DNA from: Streptomyces halstedii
GTDB lineage: Bacteria > Actinomycetota > Actinomycetes > Streptomycetales > Streptomycetaceae
Assembly (NCBI GenBank): GCA_000720535.1
Contig: JOAZ01000008.1
Span: forward strand, 248,001-312,000
DNA length: 64,000 nt
Direction: 5' to 3'
Shown: in pieces, positions 26,601 through 34,591 of the stretch
Numbering within the stretch: position 1 is the first letter of the stretch
How the letters are laid out: each line of letters begins with the position of its first letter
Notes under the pieces: generated by a model
Database searches by the model: none
Seen by the model: only the letters and a program-made list of their open reading frames with translations
Told to the model about the DNA's origin: nothing
Program-made: the position numbers and the translations under genes

Positions 26601-27356
26601 CTACGGCCGGAGCGCGACCAGGACGTAGCTGTTGCCCACCTGCCAGACCGGGCCGGCGTGGCCGAAGCCCGCTTCGGTCAGCAGCTCGACGTGGCGGCCG
26701 AGCGTGACGGAACAGCCCGAGCCGGTGGTTCCCCGGTTCCGGCGCTCGGCGCACAGCTCCGTCAGTTCGGGTTCGTTCTCGACGGCGGACCACCACGCCT
26801 CCCAGTCCTCGTGGTCGAACGCGCGCTGGCGCTCGGCCCGCCGGATTCCGACGAATTCCGCGATCTCGGCGCATCCGGCCGCGTCCTGCGACAGATGGTC
26901 CGCGTTGATCAGCACACCGCCGGGCCGCAGCAGCGCGGTCAGTTGCCTGTAGGTGCGCCGCAGGACGGGTTCGGGAAGGTAGTGGAGCGCGGTCGTGGAC
27001 ACGACCGCGTCGACCGGTTCCCGGAGGCCGAGGGCGTCCGTCCAGCCGTCCTCGCCGATCACCGTCTCCACGTAGCGGGCGGCGTCCGGGTGGCGTGCGT
27101 GGGCCAGCGCCAGCAGCAGCGGGTCCATGTCGACGGCGACGATCTCGGCCTTCGGCAGGCGCTTGATCAGCCGCGCGGGCAGCGAGCCGGGCCCGCAGCC
27201 CAGATCCAGCACACGGGGGACCTCATGGCCGGCCGTCACGTGTTCCACGACGTCCGCGATCACCGTGAAGCGTTCCTCACGGTCGATCGCGTACCTCTGC
27301 TGCTGTTGCTCCCAGCGGTCCACCCACCGCTGGGCCGTCGGCATGCTCACGCTCAT
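26601..27356 (-). CDS. Class I SAM-dependent methyltransferase behind a Zur-like box
   Basis: 251 aa. The start at ATG 27356 follows GGTAGAGGAAG; an in-frame ATG lies at codon 5. Motif I is 'VLDLGCGPGSLP', the acidic motif II is 'IVAVDMDPL', and motif III-like is 'VDAVVSTTALHYLPEPVLR'. The C-terminal half is rich in Trp and charged residues. The substrate is unknown. It lies downstream of the PLP-enzyme operon in the same direction, but a 77-bp gap with its own Zur-like box separates them. It is therefore probably expressed as a separate zinc-starvation unit and could modify the same product. Confidence 0.85.
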   Translation of the reverse strand: MSVSMPTAQRWVDRWEQQQQRYAIDREERFTVIADVVEHVTAGHEVPRVLDLGCGPGSLPARLIKRLPKAEIVAVDMDPLLLALAHARHPDAARYVETVIGEDGWTDALGLREPVDAVVSTTALHYLPEPVLRRTYRQLTALLRPGGVLINADHLSQDAAGCAEIAEFVGIRRAERQRAFDHEDWEAWWSAVENEPELTELCAERRNRGTTGSGCSVTLGRHVELLTEAGFGHAGPVWQVGNSYVLVALRP

Positions 27357-27412
27357 CTTCCTCTACCACCTCTACCGTCCGGGTTCCGCTCGGTGATCTC
27401 CAAATCTACAGG

Positions 27413-27427
27413 TGAAAACGATTGTCA
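27413..27427. promoter_or_regulatory. Zur-like operator upstream of methyltransferase gene
   Basis: TGAAAACGATTGTCA (TGAAAAC-G-ATTGTCA), 57 bp before the methyltransferase start and partly within the 3' spacer after the aminotransferase gene. On the minus strand a TAGATT -10-like hexamer follows about 8 bp downstream, so binding would cover the promoter. Confidence 0.78.
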
Positions 27428-27433
27428 TCGGCG

Positions 27434-28648
27434 TCATGCCAGCCCGGTGAGTACGTCCAGCAGTCGATTCACCTCCTGACGGCTGTTGTACGCGTGCAGG
27501 CTGACCCGTACGGAGGTGCGTTTTTCACCCGCCCGGCCCTGGCAGAGGCCGTCCGTGCGCACCATGAAGCCGTGGCTGAAGAGGATGAACCCGAGATCGA
27601 CCGAGTCGATGTCCCGGTGCCTGAACGTCACGATGCCGTGCCGCCGCTGCACGGAGGAGTCCCTCGCCAGGCTCAGTTGGCACCCCAGCACGTCGAAGGC
27701 CGCCAGCCGGCTCAGCCCGTCGGTCAGCCGGGCCGCCAGGTCCACGGTCCAGCGTTCGATCCGCTCCGGCCCGGCCCGCTCCAGCCAGTCCAGGGCGGCA
27801 CCGAGGCTGGCGATGCCCACGGTGTTGGGGGTGCCGCTCCAGCCGCGCGGGGTGAGGGGCGCTCCTCGTACGCCGCGGGCCCAGACCGCCCCGGACCCGG
27901 GCAGGGCGAGCGCCTTGTGCCCGGAGAAGACGGCGAAGTCGACGTCCAGCGCTCTCATGGAGACCGGGAGATGGCCGACGCTCTGGGCCGCGTCCAGGCA
28001 GATCACCACGTCCGGACCCACCGCCCGGCGTACGCGGTGCACGTTCATGTCTCCGCCGTAGACGTGATGGACGTGGGTGACCGCGACGAAGCGGGTGCGG
28101 GGGGAGACGAGTTCCCGGAGCTTCTCCGTGTCGTAGTCGCCGGAGGAGGACTGGTAGGGCATCTCCCGGACCGTGACCCGCGTGCCCTCGCGGGCCAGTG
28201 ATTCGACGGCCTCCAGCCACGGCGAGACGTTCGCCTCGTGGTCCGCGAAGGGCACGACGATCTCGTCCCCGTCGGCGAGTTCACGGGTGAGCCAGTCGAG
28301 GGCCACCGTGCGCAGCCCCTCGGTGGTGCCGCTGACGAAGTGCACGGTGGACCCGGCCGGGTCCGGGTCGTCGAGAAAGGTCCTGACGCGCTCCCTGGTC
28401 TCCTCGATCAGACCCGTCGTCCTGTTGGCCCACGGATACGTCCCGCGACCGGCGTTGGCGTTGGAGGTCGTGAGGTAGTCCTGGACCACGTCCAGGACCG
28501 CCTGCGGCTTCTGCGCGGTCGCGGCGCTGTCCAGATAGGCCAGCTCGGGGTGGCCGGTGATGATCGGGAACTGGGCGCGCAGGGCGTTGTGCCAGTCGCT
28601 CAGGTCCTCCTCCCCCAGGGGGACGGAATCGTCGCGCATCGCGGTCAC
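27434..28648 (-). CDS. Class V aminotransferase / cysteine desulfurase-like PLP enzyme (SufS-like)
   Basis: 404 aa. GTG 28648 overlaps the previous stop by 4 nt; ATG 28639 is an alternative. The PLP lysine is Lys245 in 'FSGHKALALPG', with Asp219 in 'CLDAAQSVGHLP'. A cysteine (Cys369, 'VRTDGLCQG') occupies the place of the desulfurase active-site Cys, although the usual 'GHHCAQP' context is changed. 'RVSLHAYNS' matches the SufS end motif. It may deliver sulfur from cysteine, or act as a lyase/isomerase as other class V enzymes do. It is the last gene of the Zur-boxed PLP operon, with a rhodanese-fused partner just upstream, so sulfur handling is a reasonable inference. Confidence 0.85.
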   Translation of the reverse strand: MTAMRDDSVPLGEEDLSDWHNALRAQFPIITGHPELAYLDSAATAQKPQAVLDVVQDYLTTSNANAGRGTYPWANRTTGLIEETRERVRTFLDDPDPAGSTVHFVSGTTEGLRTVALDWLTRELADGDEIVVPFADHEANVSPWLEAVESLAREGTRVTVREMPYQSSSGDYDTEKLRELVSPRTRFVAVTHVHHVYGGDMNVHRVRRAVGPDVVICLDAAQSVGHLPVSMRALDVDFAVFSGHKALALPGSGAVWARGVRGAPLTPRGWSGTPNTVGIASLGAALDWLERAGPERIERWTVDLAARLTDGLSRLAAFDVLGCQLSLARDSSVQRRHGIVTFRHRDIDSVDLGFILFSHGFMVRTDGLCQGRAGEKRTSVRVSLHAYNSRQEVNRLLDVLTGLA

Positions 28649-29964
28649 TCCCGCACCAGGGGGGCACCCGCGTCACGCCAGGCGATGATGCCCCCGGCGA
28701 GGCTGCGGACGTCCGGATGGCCCAGACGGGTCAGCAGGGCGGCGTACTTCAGGGACTGCTCACCGACGGGACAGGCGAGCAGCACCGGCCGGGCCTTGCT
28801 GAACGGGAGCCCCCCGCGCACGAGGTCCTCGAAGAGTTCGTCGACGATGTTCATCGAGCCCTCGATGTGCAGGGCGGCGTACGCGTACGGGCTGCGCATG
28901 TCCACGACCAGGGGATTCTCCTTGGCCATCCACTCCTGGGCCTCGGCGACCCCGATGCCGGCCGCCCGGCTCGCGTCCTCGGGGGACAACGACCCCACCG
29001 AGGCGCTCGTCCGCTGCCGGCCGAACAGATCGGGGCGGCGCTTCTTGATGTAACTCAGATAGCTCTCGACGCGGTCGCACACGATGAACACCGCCGTCGC
29101 CGTCCCGGTGAGCCGCGGCGCCACCTCCCGCAGATGCCGGACGGCTCCGAAATAGGCCGCTCCACCGGTCGGCCCGGCCAGGATTCCGCACCGCCGTACG
29201 AGGGTCAGCATGCCGTCGATGGCCTCGGTGGACGTGATCTTCTCGATGGTGTCGTAGGTGAGGGGATCGAAGATCCCGACCTCCTGCACCTCGTCGATGT
29301 TCCTGATCCCCGGAATGAAGTCCGACTTCTCCGCGACGAGGCCGACCACTTCCACCTCAGGGCCGTGCTTCCGCAGCGCCCGTGCCACACCGGTGGAGGA
29401 ACCGGCTGTGCCGACACCGGCCACGAACCAGTCCGGTGCCCGGCCGCCGAGATCCGCCACGATCTCGGGGCCGGTGCCGGATTCGTGGGCCTCCGGGTTG
29501 CGGTCGTTGTAGTACTGGTCGGTGTGGAGGTAGGCGCTTCCCGGCTCCGCCAGGCTGCGGTGGAACAGCGTCAGGGGGTCCTCCGAGTCCGTCGGATCGA
29601 GGCATTCCGACTGCCCCGGCAGTTCCTCGATCTCGGCTCCCAGCAGGAGGAGGAGTTCCTTGATCTCCGGAATCTTCATCCGGTTGGTGACGCTCTTGAA
29701 GCCGAGACCGTGCATTCCGGCGATGGCGGCGAGGGCCTTGGCCGTGTTCCCGCTGGACAGTTCGACGATCTGGCTGCCCTTCTCGACCGCGGAGCCGAGG
29801 CCGGGCCGCACCATGTTCCACGCCGCCCGGTCCTTCAGTGATCCGAAGGGATTGCAGAACTCCAGCTTCGCGTAGAGGTCGATGTTCGGCAGGCCGTGGA
29901 CCTCGGGGGCGATGCGCACGAGTGGCGTGTCGCCGACGGTTTCGAGGATGCTGTCATATTTCAT
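28645..29964 (-). CDS. Cysteine synthase-like PLP enzyme fused to a rhodanese domain
   Basis: 439 aa. Residues 1-310 are a fold-type II synthase: PLP lysine Lys44 in 'NPFGSLKDRAAW', substrate loop 'SSGNTAKALA' (70-79), and phosphate loop 'GVGTAGSSTG' (183-192). Residues about 335-439 are a rhodanese domain with active-site Cys398 in 'LLACPVGEQS'. The synthase half is close in look to SbnA/cysteine synthase-type enzymes that replace a serine-derived beta substituent. The fused rhodanese suggests sulfur is delivered in cis or a persulfide is handled. The gene overlaps the decarboxylase-like gene upstream by 11 nt and the aminotransferase downstream by 4 nt, so the three enzymes are made together. 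Confidence 0.86.
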   Translation of the reverse strand: MKYDSILETVGDTPLVRIAPEVHGLPNIDLYAKLEFCNPFGSLKDRAAWNMVRPGLGSAVEKGSQIVELSSGNTAKALAAIAGMHGLGFKSVTNRMKIPEIKELLLLLGAEIEELPGQSECLDPTDSEDPLTLFHRSLAEPGSAYLHTDQYYNDRNPEAHESGTGPEIVADLGGRAPDWFVAGVGTAGSSTGVARALRKHGPEVEVVGLVAEKSDFIPGIRNIDEVQEVGIFDPLTYDTIEKITSTEAIDGMLTLVRRCGILAGPTGGAAYFGAVRHLREVAPRLTGTATAVFIVCDRVESYLSYIKKRRPDLFGRQRTSASVGSLSPEDASRAAGIGVAEAQEWMAKENPLVVDMRSPYAYAALHIEGSMNIVDELFEDLVRGGLPFSKARPVLLACPVGEQSLKYAALLTRLGHPDVRSLAGGIIAWRDAGAPLVRE

Positions 29965-31438
29965 CTGCGTCTCCCGTGGAATGTATGGGCCAGTACTGGT
30001 CGTCGAGCCGCCACTGCCAGCCGTCGGCGTTCCGGTACGCGGCGACCTTGCGGGCCGACGGCCGCCGCTGGGCGTGGTGGGCGTTGAAGTCCATGCAGTA
30101 CCCGGCCGTGTTGGGGAACGCCAGCAGATCGCCCGGTGCGGGCAGGCGGGGGAGGAAGACCAGTCTGCGCGTGATGAGATCGGATTCGAGGCACAGATTC
30201 CCGTGGAGATAGACGCCGAAGGGCGCGGCGGAGCCGTCAGCAGCTTCCGGCGGCCGGTCGCGCCGGAGGAGGATCGGATCGAGGAGTATGCCGTGCTCCT
30301 CCAGGGTGCAGTCGTCGGCGTTCATCGCCAGGCGTACGACGTGTGTGCCGTCCGCCTCGCGCCGCGTCTCCAGCACCCGCGAGAGGGTCAGTCCGCACTG
30401 GTCCAGCAGGGCCCGTCCCGGCTCGACGTGCAGGTCGTAGAGGTTCTCCAGGAGCAGGGTCGCCAGGGGGCGCCCGAGCGTCGGCGCGGGGCTGCGCAGG
30501 AGTTCGTCGAGGTAGTCGGCCCCGGCGACCGGGCGGTACGAGGGGTAGAGCTGGAGGGTCCCCCGCAGCGTGCCCCCCTCGCTGCTCAGCCCGTAGGAGT
30601 GGTTACGCCAGGCCAGGGCCTGGCGCCGCCCCAGGGCCGCGAGGGCGAGCTGGCTGGTGTAGTGCTCCCACTGGGCGCCGTGGGCCAGGTAGTTGACTCC
30701 GAACCCGCCCCCGATGTCGATGACCCGCGGGCGCATGCCGCGCGCCCGGCACTCGTCCATGGCTCTGACGCAGCCCTCCAGCGCGACCGCCTTCTCTTCG
30801 AGGCTGGTGGTGTCGAGGTGGTAGGAGACGCCGACGACCTCCACGGCGTCACGGTGCCGCTCGGCGGCGTCGAGCAGGGCGGACAACTCCGACTCCGGGA
30901 CCCCGAACCTGCTGCGGTGGGTGAGGATCCTCACCGCGGGACCGGAGAAGTCCGAGAGCCGCAGCAGCACCTGGGTCCGTGGCAGCCCGTGCCGGTGCAC
31001 CAGGGCCGCGAGCGCTTCGAGTTCGGAGCGTCCGTCGACGTTCACCGTCGCGCCGGTACGTGCGGCCAGCCAGAGGAACTCCGGCTCCTTGGGCCCCGTC
31101 GCGCCGATGCGGTCCGGTGTGAACCCGCAGGCCAAGGCGTGCTGAAGCTCTTCGAGCGAGGCGACGTCCACAGCCGCCGGGGTGCTCGCGAGCCGGCGGA
31201 CCAGCGCGCTCGATCTGTTGGCCTTGTGCGCGAAGTAGACCGTGCCCTCCAGGTGGTGGCGGCGGTACACGGACCGGAACCGTGTGACGTTCTCGGCGAA
31301 CCGCTCCGGAACCACCACGTTGAGGGGCGATCCCAGCCCGTCGACGAGGCGGTGCAGTAAAGAGGCCGAGGCCAGCAGCGAGGTGAGCGGTGGGTCGAGC
31401 TTCGGTTCCAGGTACAGAGGGGCGACCAAGGGTGGCAC
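29954..31438 (-). CDS. Y4yA-type PLP-dependent decarboxylase-like enzyme (fold type III), with TTA codon
   Basis: 494 aa from GTG 31438, preceded by GAAAGG. Fold-type III (diaminopimelate/ornithine decarboxylase) features: PLP lysine Lys72 in 'YFAHKANRSSAL', glycine loop 'IDIGGGFGVNY', and a C-terminal 'GNLCLESDLI' block matching the catalytic-Cys motif of decarboxylases. It resembles the Y4yA family, whose substrate is not established. Codon 27 is TTA (31360-31358), pointing to bldA dependence. First gene of a three-gene overlapping operon with a Zur-like box 81 bp upstream. It probably acts on an amino acid made by the synthase encoded next. Confidence 0.83.
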   Translation of the reverse strand: MPPLVAPLYLEPKLDPPLTSLLASASLLHRLVDGLGSPLNVVVPERFAENVTRFRSVYRRHHLEGTVYFAHKANRSSALVRRLASTPAAVDVASLEELQHALACGFTPDRIGATGPKEPEFLWLAARTGATVNVDGRSELEALAALVHRHGLPRTQVLLRLSDFSGPAVRILTHRSRFGVPESELSALLDAAERHRDAVEVVGVSYHLDTTSLEEKAVALEGCVRAMDECRARGMRPRVIDIGGGFGVNYLAHGAQWEHYTSQLALAALGRRQALAWRNHSYGLSSEGGTLRGTLQLYPSYRPVAGADYLDELLRSPAPTLGRPLATLLLENLYDLHVEPGRALLDQCGLTLSRVLETRREADGTHVVRLAMNADDCTLEEHGILLDPILLRRDRPPEAADGSAAPFGVYLHGNLCLESDLITRRLVFLPRLPAPGDLLAFPNTAGYCMDFNAHHAQRRPSARKVAAYRNADGWQWRLDDQYWPIHSTGDADEI

Positions 31439-31921
31439 TCGCCTTTCAGCGTGAAGTCAGCGGCAACCCCACTGCTGGTGACACAAGTTGGTGCTGCCGC
31501 AGGGAACGGATCGGCTCATGGCAATGATTGTCGTATCGATGATGTCCAGGCCGGACGGCCTCTATGCACGCCCCATGCATGAATGTCGACGGCGAGAGCG
31601 CCGGTACCAGGGGGCCGCACCGGCCCCGCACCTGGTGTGTCCGGGCACGTCAGGGGAGCGGTACGCGACCGGCGGGGCCGGGGTGGCGTGGCCGGTCGCG
31701 GCCGGTGACCGGTGACCGGTCTCACGTCCGCCGCGGATCGCGTACGGCCCCGGCCCGCCGGGAGTTCTCGGCGGGCCGAGGCCGTCAGTCGGAAAGGGCC
31801 GGCCGGAGGAAGGCCGGTCGGAGGATGCTGGTCGGGGGAAGGCCGGTCGGGGTGGAGGTCGACCGGAGGAAGGGCCGGACCGGACGATGCCGTGGCTGCG
31901 ACCACCGTCCGGCCCGGAGTC
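31439..31921. other. Intergenic region, 483 bp, with operator and degenerate repeats
   Basis: Contains the Zur-like box at 31519-31533 near its left end. From about 31800 to 31880 there are three degenerate copies of CCGGAGGAAGGCCGGTCGG-like units. No gene is supported in any frame. Confidence 0.6.
31519..31533. promoter_or_regulatory. Zur-like operator upstream of PLP-enzyme operon
   Basis: TGGCAATGATTGTCG (TGGCAAT-G-ATTGTCG), a 7-1-7 palindrome with 5 of 7 matched pairs. It lies 81 bp before the decarboxylase-like start. It is the weakest match to the Zur consensus of the four boxes but keeps the CAAT-G-ATTG core. Confidence 0.68.
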
Positions 31922-33103
31922 TCAGGGGTGCGCCGCCGTGAGCGCCGGTTCCTGCCGCTCGTGCTCACACGCGTCGTCGATGCCGTAGGTGTCCCACGCC
32001 GGGAACGGGTCGGCGGCGGGTCGTGCCTCCCCTTCGCGCGCCAGGCACGAGCTCAGGGCCTCATGGAGGGCTGTCGCGCGCAACTCCGTGCCGATGAACA
32101 CCAGTTCCTGGCCCTGCGTGGTGTCGTGGCCGCGGGCGCCGTACGGCTCGAACCGGGCCACGGACCCCGCCTGTGACCAGAGGCCGGTGACATGCGGCCG
32201 ACTGGACAGCCAGAAGAATCCCTTGGACCGGAGGACCTGGCCGTACCGGCCGCTGTCGAGCTCCTCGGTGACGAAGGTCCACAGGCGGCCGGGGTGGAAG
32301 GGCCGGTCCGAGCGGAAGACGGTGCTGGAGATCCCGTACTCCTCGGTCTCCGGCACGTGGTCACCGTTCAGTTCCCGAACCCACCCGGGGGCCTGCTGGG
32401 CCCGTTCCACGTCGAAGAGACCGGTGCCGAGGACGTCGGAAGGCTCCACGCGCCCACGGCTGACGGGGACGATCCGGGCGACCGGGTTGAGACGGGTCAG
32501 CACGGCGTCGAGCTGCCCGCGCCTCCGGTCGTCGACCAGGTCCACCTTGTTCAGCACGATGACGTCGGCGAACTCGATCTGGTCCATGAGCAGGTCGCTG
32601 ACCGTGCGCTCGTCGTCCTCGTACTGGTCGAGTCCGCGCTCGGCGAGCCCGTCGCCCTGGGCCAGTTCGGGAAGGAAGTTGGCCGCGTCGACCACGGTGA
32701 CCATGGTGTCGAGCCGGGCGAGGTCGCCCAGCGTCGCGCCGTCGTCGCGGGGGAAGGAGAAGGTCGCGGCCACCGGCATCGGCTCCGAGATCCCGCTGGA
32801 CTCGATGAGCAGGTAGTCGAACCGCCCCTCGCGGGCGAGCCGGTCCACCTCGTGGAGCAGGTCGTCGCGGAGGGTGCAGCAGATGCACCCGTTGGTCATC
32901 TCGATCAGACGTTCCTCGGTGCGTGACAGCGCGGCCTCACCGCCGCGCACCAGTGCCGCGTCGATGTTGACCTCGCTCATGTCGTTGACGATCACCGCGA
33001 CCCGCAGGCCCTGGCGATTTCCGAGGACATGGTTCAGCAGCGTGGTCTTGCCTGCTCCCAGGAACCCGGAGAGGACGGTGACGGGCAAGGGGTCCCGCGT
33101 CAT
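31922..33103 (-). CDS. CobW/COG0523-family GTPase, putative zinc metallochaperone
   Basis: 393 aa. P-loop 'GFLGAGKTT' (13-21), the family signature CxCC at Cys73-Cys75-Cys76 ('[12 protein letters not shown]'), and the guanine motif '[10 protein letters not shown]'. The C-terminal CobW_C domain ends with a short acidic/His tail ('[11 protein letters not shown]'). COG0523 GTPases under Zur control are known zinc metallochaperones. It starts 6 nt after the L32 paralogue stop, so the two form one operon behind a Zur-like box. The likely role is moving scarce zinc to essential enzymes. Confidence 0.92.
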   Translation of the reverse strand: MTRDPLPVTVLSGFLGAGKTTLLNHVLGNRQGLRVAVIVNDMSEVNIDAALVRGGEAALSRTEERLIEMTNGCICCTLRDDLLHEVDRLAREGRFDYLLIESSGISEPMPVAATFSFPRDDGATLGDLARLDTMVTVVDAANFLPELAQGDGLAERGLDQYEDDERTVSDLLMDQIEFADVIVLNKVDLVDDRRRGQLDAVLTRLNPVARIVPVSRGRVEPSDVLGTGLFDVERAQQAPGWVRELNGDHVPETEEYGISSTVFRSDRPFHPGRLWTFVTEELDSGRYGQVLRSKGFFWLSSRPHVTGLWSQAGSVARFEPYGARGHDTTQGQELVFIGTELRATALHEALSSCLAREGEARPAADPFPAWDTYGIDDACEHERQEPALTAAHP

Positions 33104-33109
33104 GGGGCG

Positions 33110-33280
33110 TCAGCCCCCGGGGCGCAGGAAACCGCGCTCGACGGCCTTCACCAGGCGCTGGGGCACCTGGTGGACGGTGCCGTCGACGGTGACCGACACG
33201 AGCTGGGGCGTGGTCGCCTTCCACTGCGCGCGCCGGTGCCGGGTGTTGCTGCGGGACATCTTCCGCTTCGGGACTGCCAT
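33110..33280 (-). CDS. rpmF: Zinc-free paralogue of ribosomal protein L32 (C-minus RpmF)
   Basis: 56 aa, ATG 33280 to TGA 33110. The N-terminus '[20 protein letters not shown]' is that of bacterial L32. The usual zinc ribbon (two CxxC pairs) is absent: the C-terminal half has no cysteine at all. Bacteria often carry such C-minus copies, induced by Zur when zinc is short, so that ribosomes can shed zinc-bearing L32. The Zur-like box 40 bp upstream and the coupled CobW gene support this use here. Confidence 0.93.
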   Translation of the reverse strand: MAVPKRKMSRSNTRHRRAQWKATTPQLVSVTVDGTVHQVPQRLVKAVERGFLRPGG

Positions 33281-33581
33281 GGGGGCCTCCTGGGGTGTGG
33301 GGTCGACTCGAACGGTATATGAAAACGATAGTCACTACCAAATGGGTTCGTCGTGGTGCCCGCGGCCGCTCACGGGCGGGGGCCGGGTGCGCGGGGCGGC
33401 CGGACGGGGAGTGGCCCGGCGCCGGGGGAGGCGTGCCGGACCGGGGGAGAGGGGTGGGCGCGTCGCCTGTGCCGCCGCGCGCGGGGATCACCATTCCGTC
33501 GGCCGGACGATCAATCCCCGTATAGTTTCGGAGCGTTGACGATCAGCCTCGGTCGTCGCCGGGTTCATTCGAGGAGTTGTG
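33281..33581. other. Divergent intergenic region, 301 bp
   Basis: Carries the Zur-like box and promoter of the L32-CobW operon on the left and the promoter of the methyltransferase gene on the right. No gene is evident. Confidence 0.6.
33320..33334. promoter_or_regulatory. Zur-like operator of the L32-CobW operon
   Basis: TGAAAACGATAGTCA (TGAAAAC-G-ATAGTCA), 40 bp before the L32 start. On the minus strand a TATACC hexamer lies just downstream and could be the -10, so a bound repressor would block the promoter. The target genes are classic Zur targets, which makes this the best-supported box of the set. Confidence 0.85.
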
Positions 33582-34397
33582 ATGTCCGGAACGGACGAGT
33601 CCGCCACGTCCCCCGTGATCGACACGAGCAAGCCGCATCCCGCCCGCATGTACGACTTCTGGCTCGGCGGCAAGGACAACTACCCGGTGGACGAGGAACT
33701 GGGCCGCCGGATGATGGCCATCGAACCCGGTGTCCGGGACGTGGCGCGGGCCAACCGGGCCTTCATGCGCAGGGTGACCCGCTGGGCGGCCGGCGACGGG
33801 ATCCGGCAGTTCCTGGACATCGGGACGGGCATCCCCACCGAGCCCAACCTGCACCAGGTGGCCCAGGCCGTCGCCCCCGGGGCGCGGGTGGTCTACTGCG
33901 ACAACGACCCGATCGTGCTGGCCCACGCGGAAGCCCTGATGCAGGGCACGCCCGAGGGGGCCACCGCCTACGCGCAGGCCGATGTGCGCGAGCCCGAGCA
34001 CATCCTCGAACAGGCGGCGGAGATCCTGGACTTCTCGCGGCCCGTGCAGCTCTCGCTGGTCGCGCTGCTGCACTTCGTCAGCGACGAGCAGGGCGCGTAC
34101 GAACTGGTGGGCCGCCTGGCGGAGGGGCTGGCACCGGGCAGCCGGCTGGTGATCACCCACGCCGGTTACATCCCCGGGGACGACCGGCTGGGCGAGGTCG
34201 ACAACCAGTACAGGTCCGGGCGGATCACCCTGGCCCTGCGCAGCCGCGAGGACATCGCGCGTTTCTTCGGCGGCTTCGACCTCCTGGAGCCCGGTCTCGT
34301 CCGGCCCGACCTGTGGCGGCCCGAACTCGACGAGGAGCCCGGGACACGTCTGGATCCGTCCGTGGCCTTCTACGCGGGCGTGGCCCGCAAGGGCTGA
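33582..34397 (+). CDS. SAM-dependent methyltransferase of the DUF574 (Methyltransf_19) family, copy 1
   Basis: 271 aa. ATG 33582 is used (GAGGAG 5 nt upstream); a GTG one codon earlier is possible. Family hallmarks: 'PARMYDFWLGGKDNYPVD' near the start, 'FLDIGTGIPTEPNLHQVAQ' as the SAM site, and 'VVYCDNDPIVLAHAEAL'. This family is greatly expanded in actinomycetes, often as orphans, and its substrates are mostly unknown. A paralogue follows 194 bp downstream on the same strand. Confidence 0.9.
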   Translation: MSGTDESATSPVIDTSKPHPARMYDFWLGGKDNYPVDEELGRRMMAIEPGVRDVARANRAFMRRVTRWAAGDGIRQFLDIGTGIPTEPNLHQVAQAVAPGARVVYCDNDPIVLAHAEALMQGTPEGATAYAQADVREPEHILEQAAEILDFSRPVQLSLVALLHFVSDEQGAYELVGRLAEGLAPGSRLVITHAGYIPGDDRLGEVDNQYRSGRITLALRSREDIARFFGGFDLLEPGLVRPDLWRPELDEEPGTRLDPSVAFYAGVARKG

Positions 34398-34591
34398 CGG
34401 GCCACGCCCGGCGGGTGTCCCGGCCGGTGGAGGCCGAACGGCCCCCTCCGGCACGGGAGATCACCGGTCCGCCGGAGAAACAGCCCCGGCCCGCTGGGGG
34501 ACGCCGGACCTCCGCAGGTACGGTCATGCTGTGCGCGCGTCCCCGACCTGGGGAGCAACTACCGCGTAGAAGCGGTGAGTAGGAGTATGTG

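Noticed and set aside
27434..31438. Coelibactin-like or known EDDS biosynthesis cluster
   Set aside because: No NRPS genes are present, and I cannot match this exact enzyme set to the EDDS genes from memory. Left as an unassigned zinc-linked pathway.
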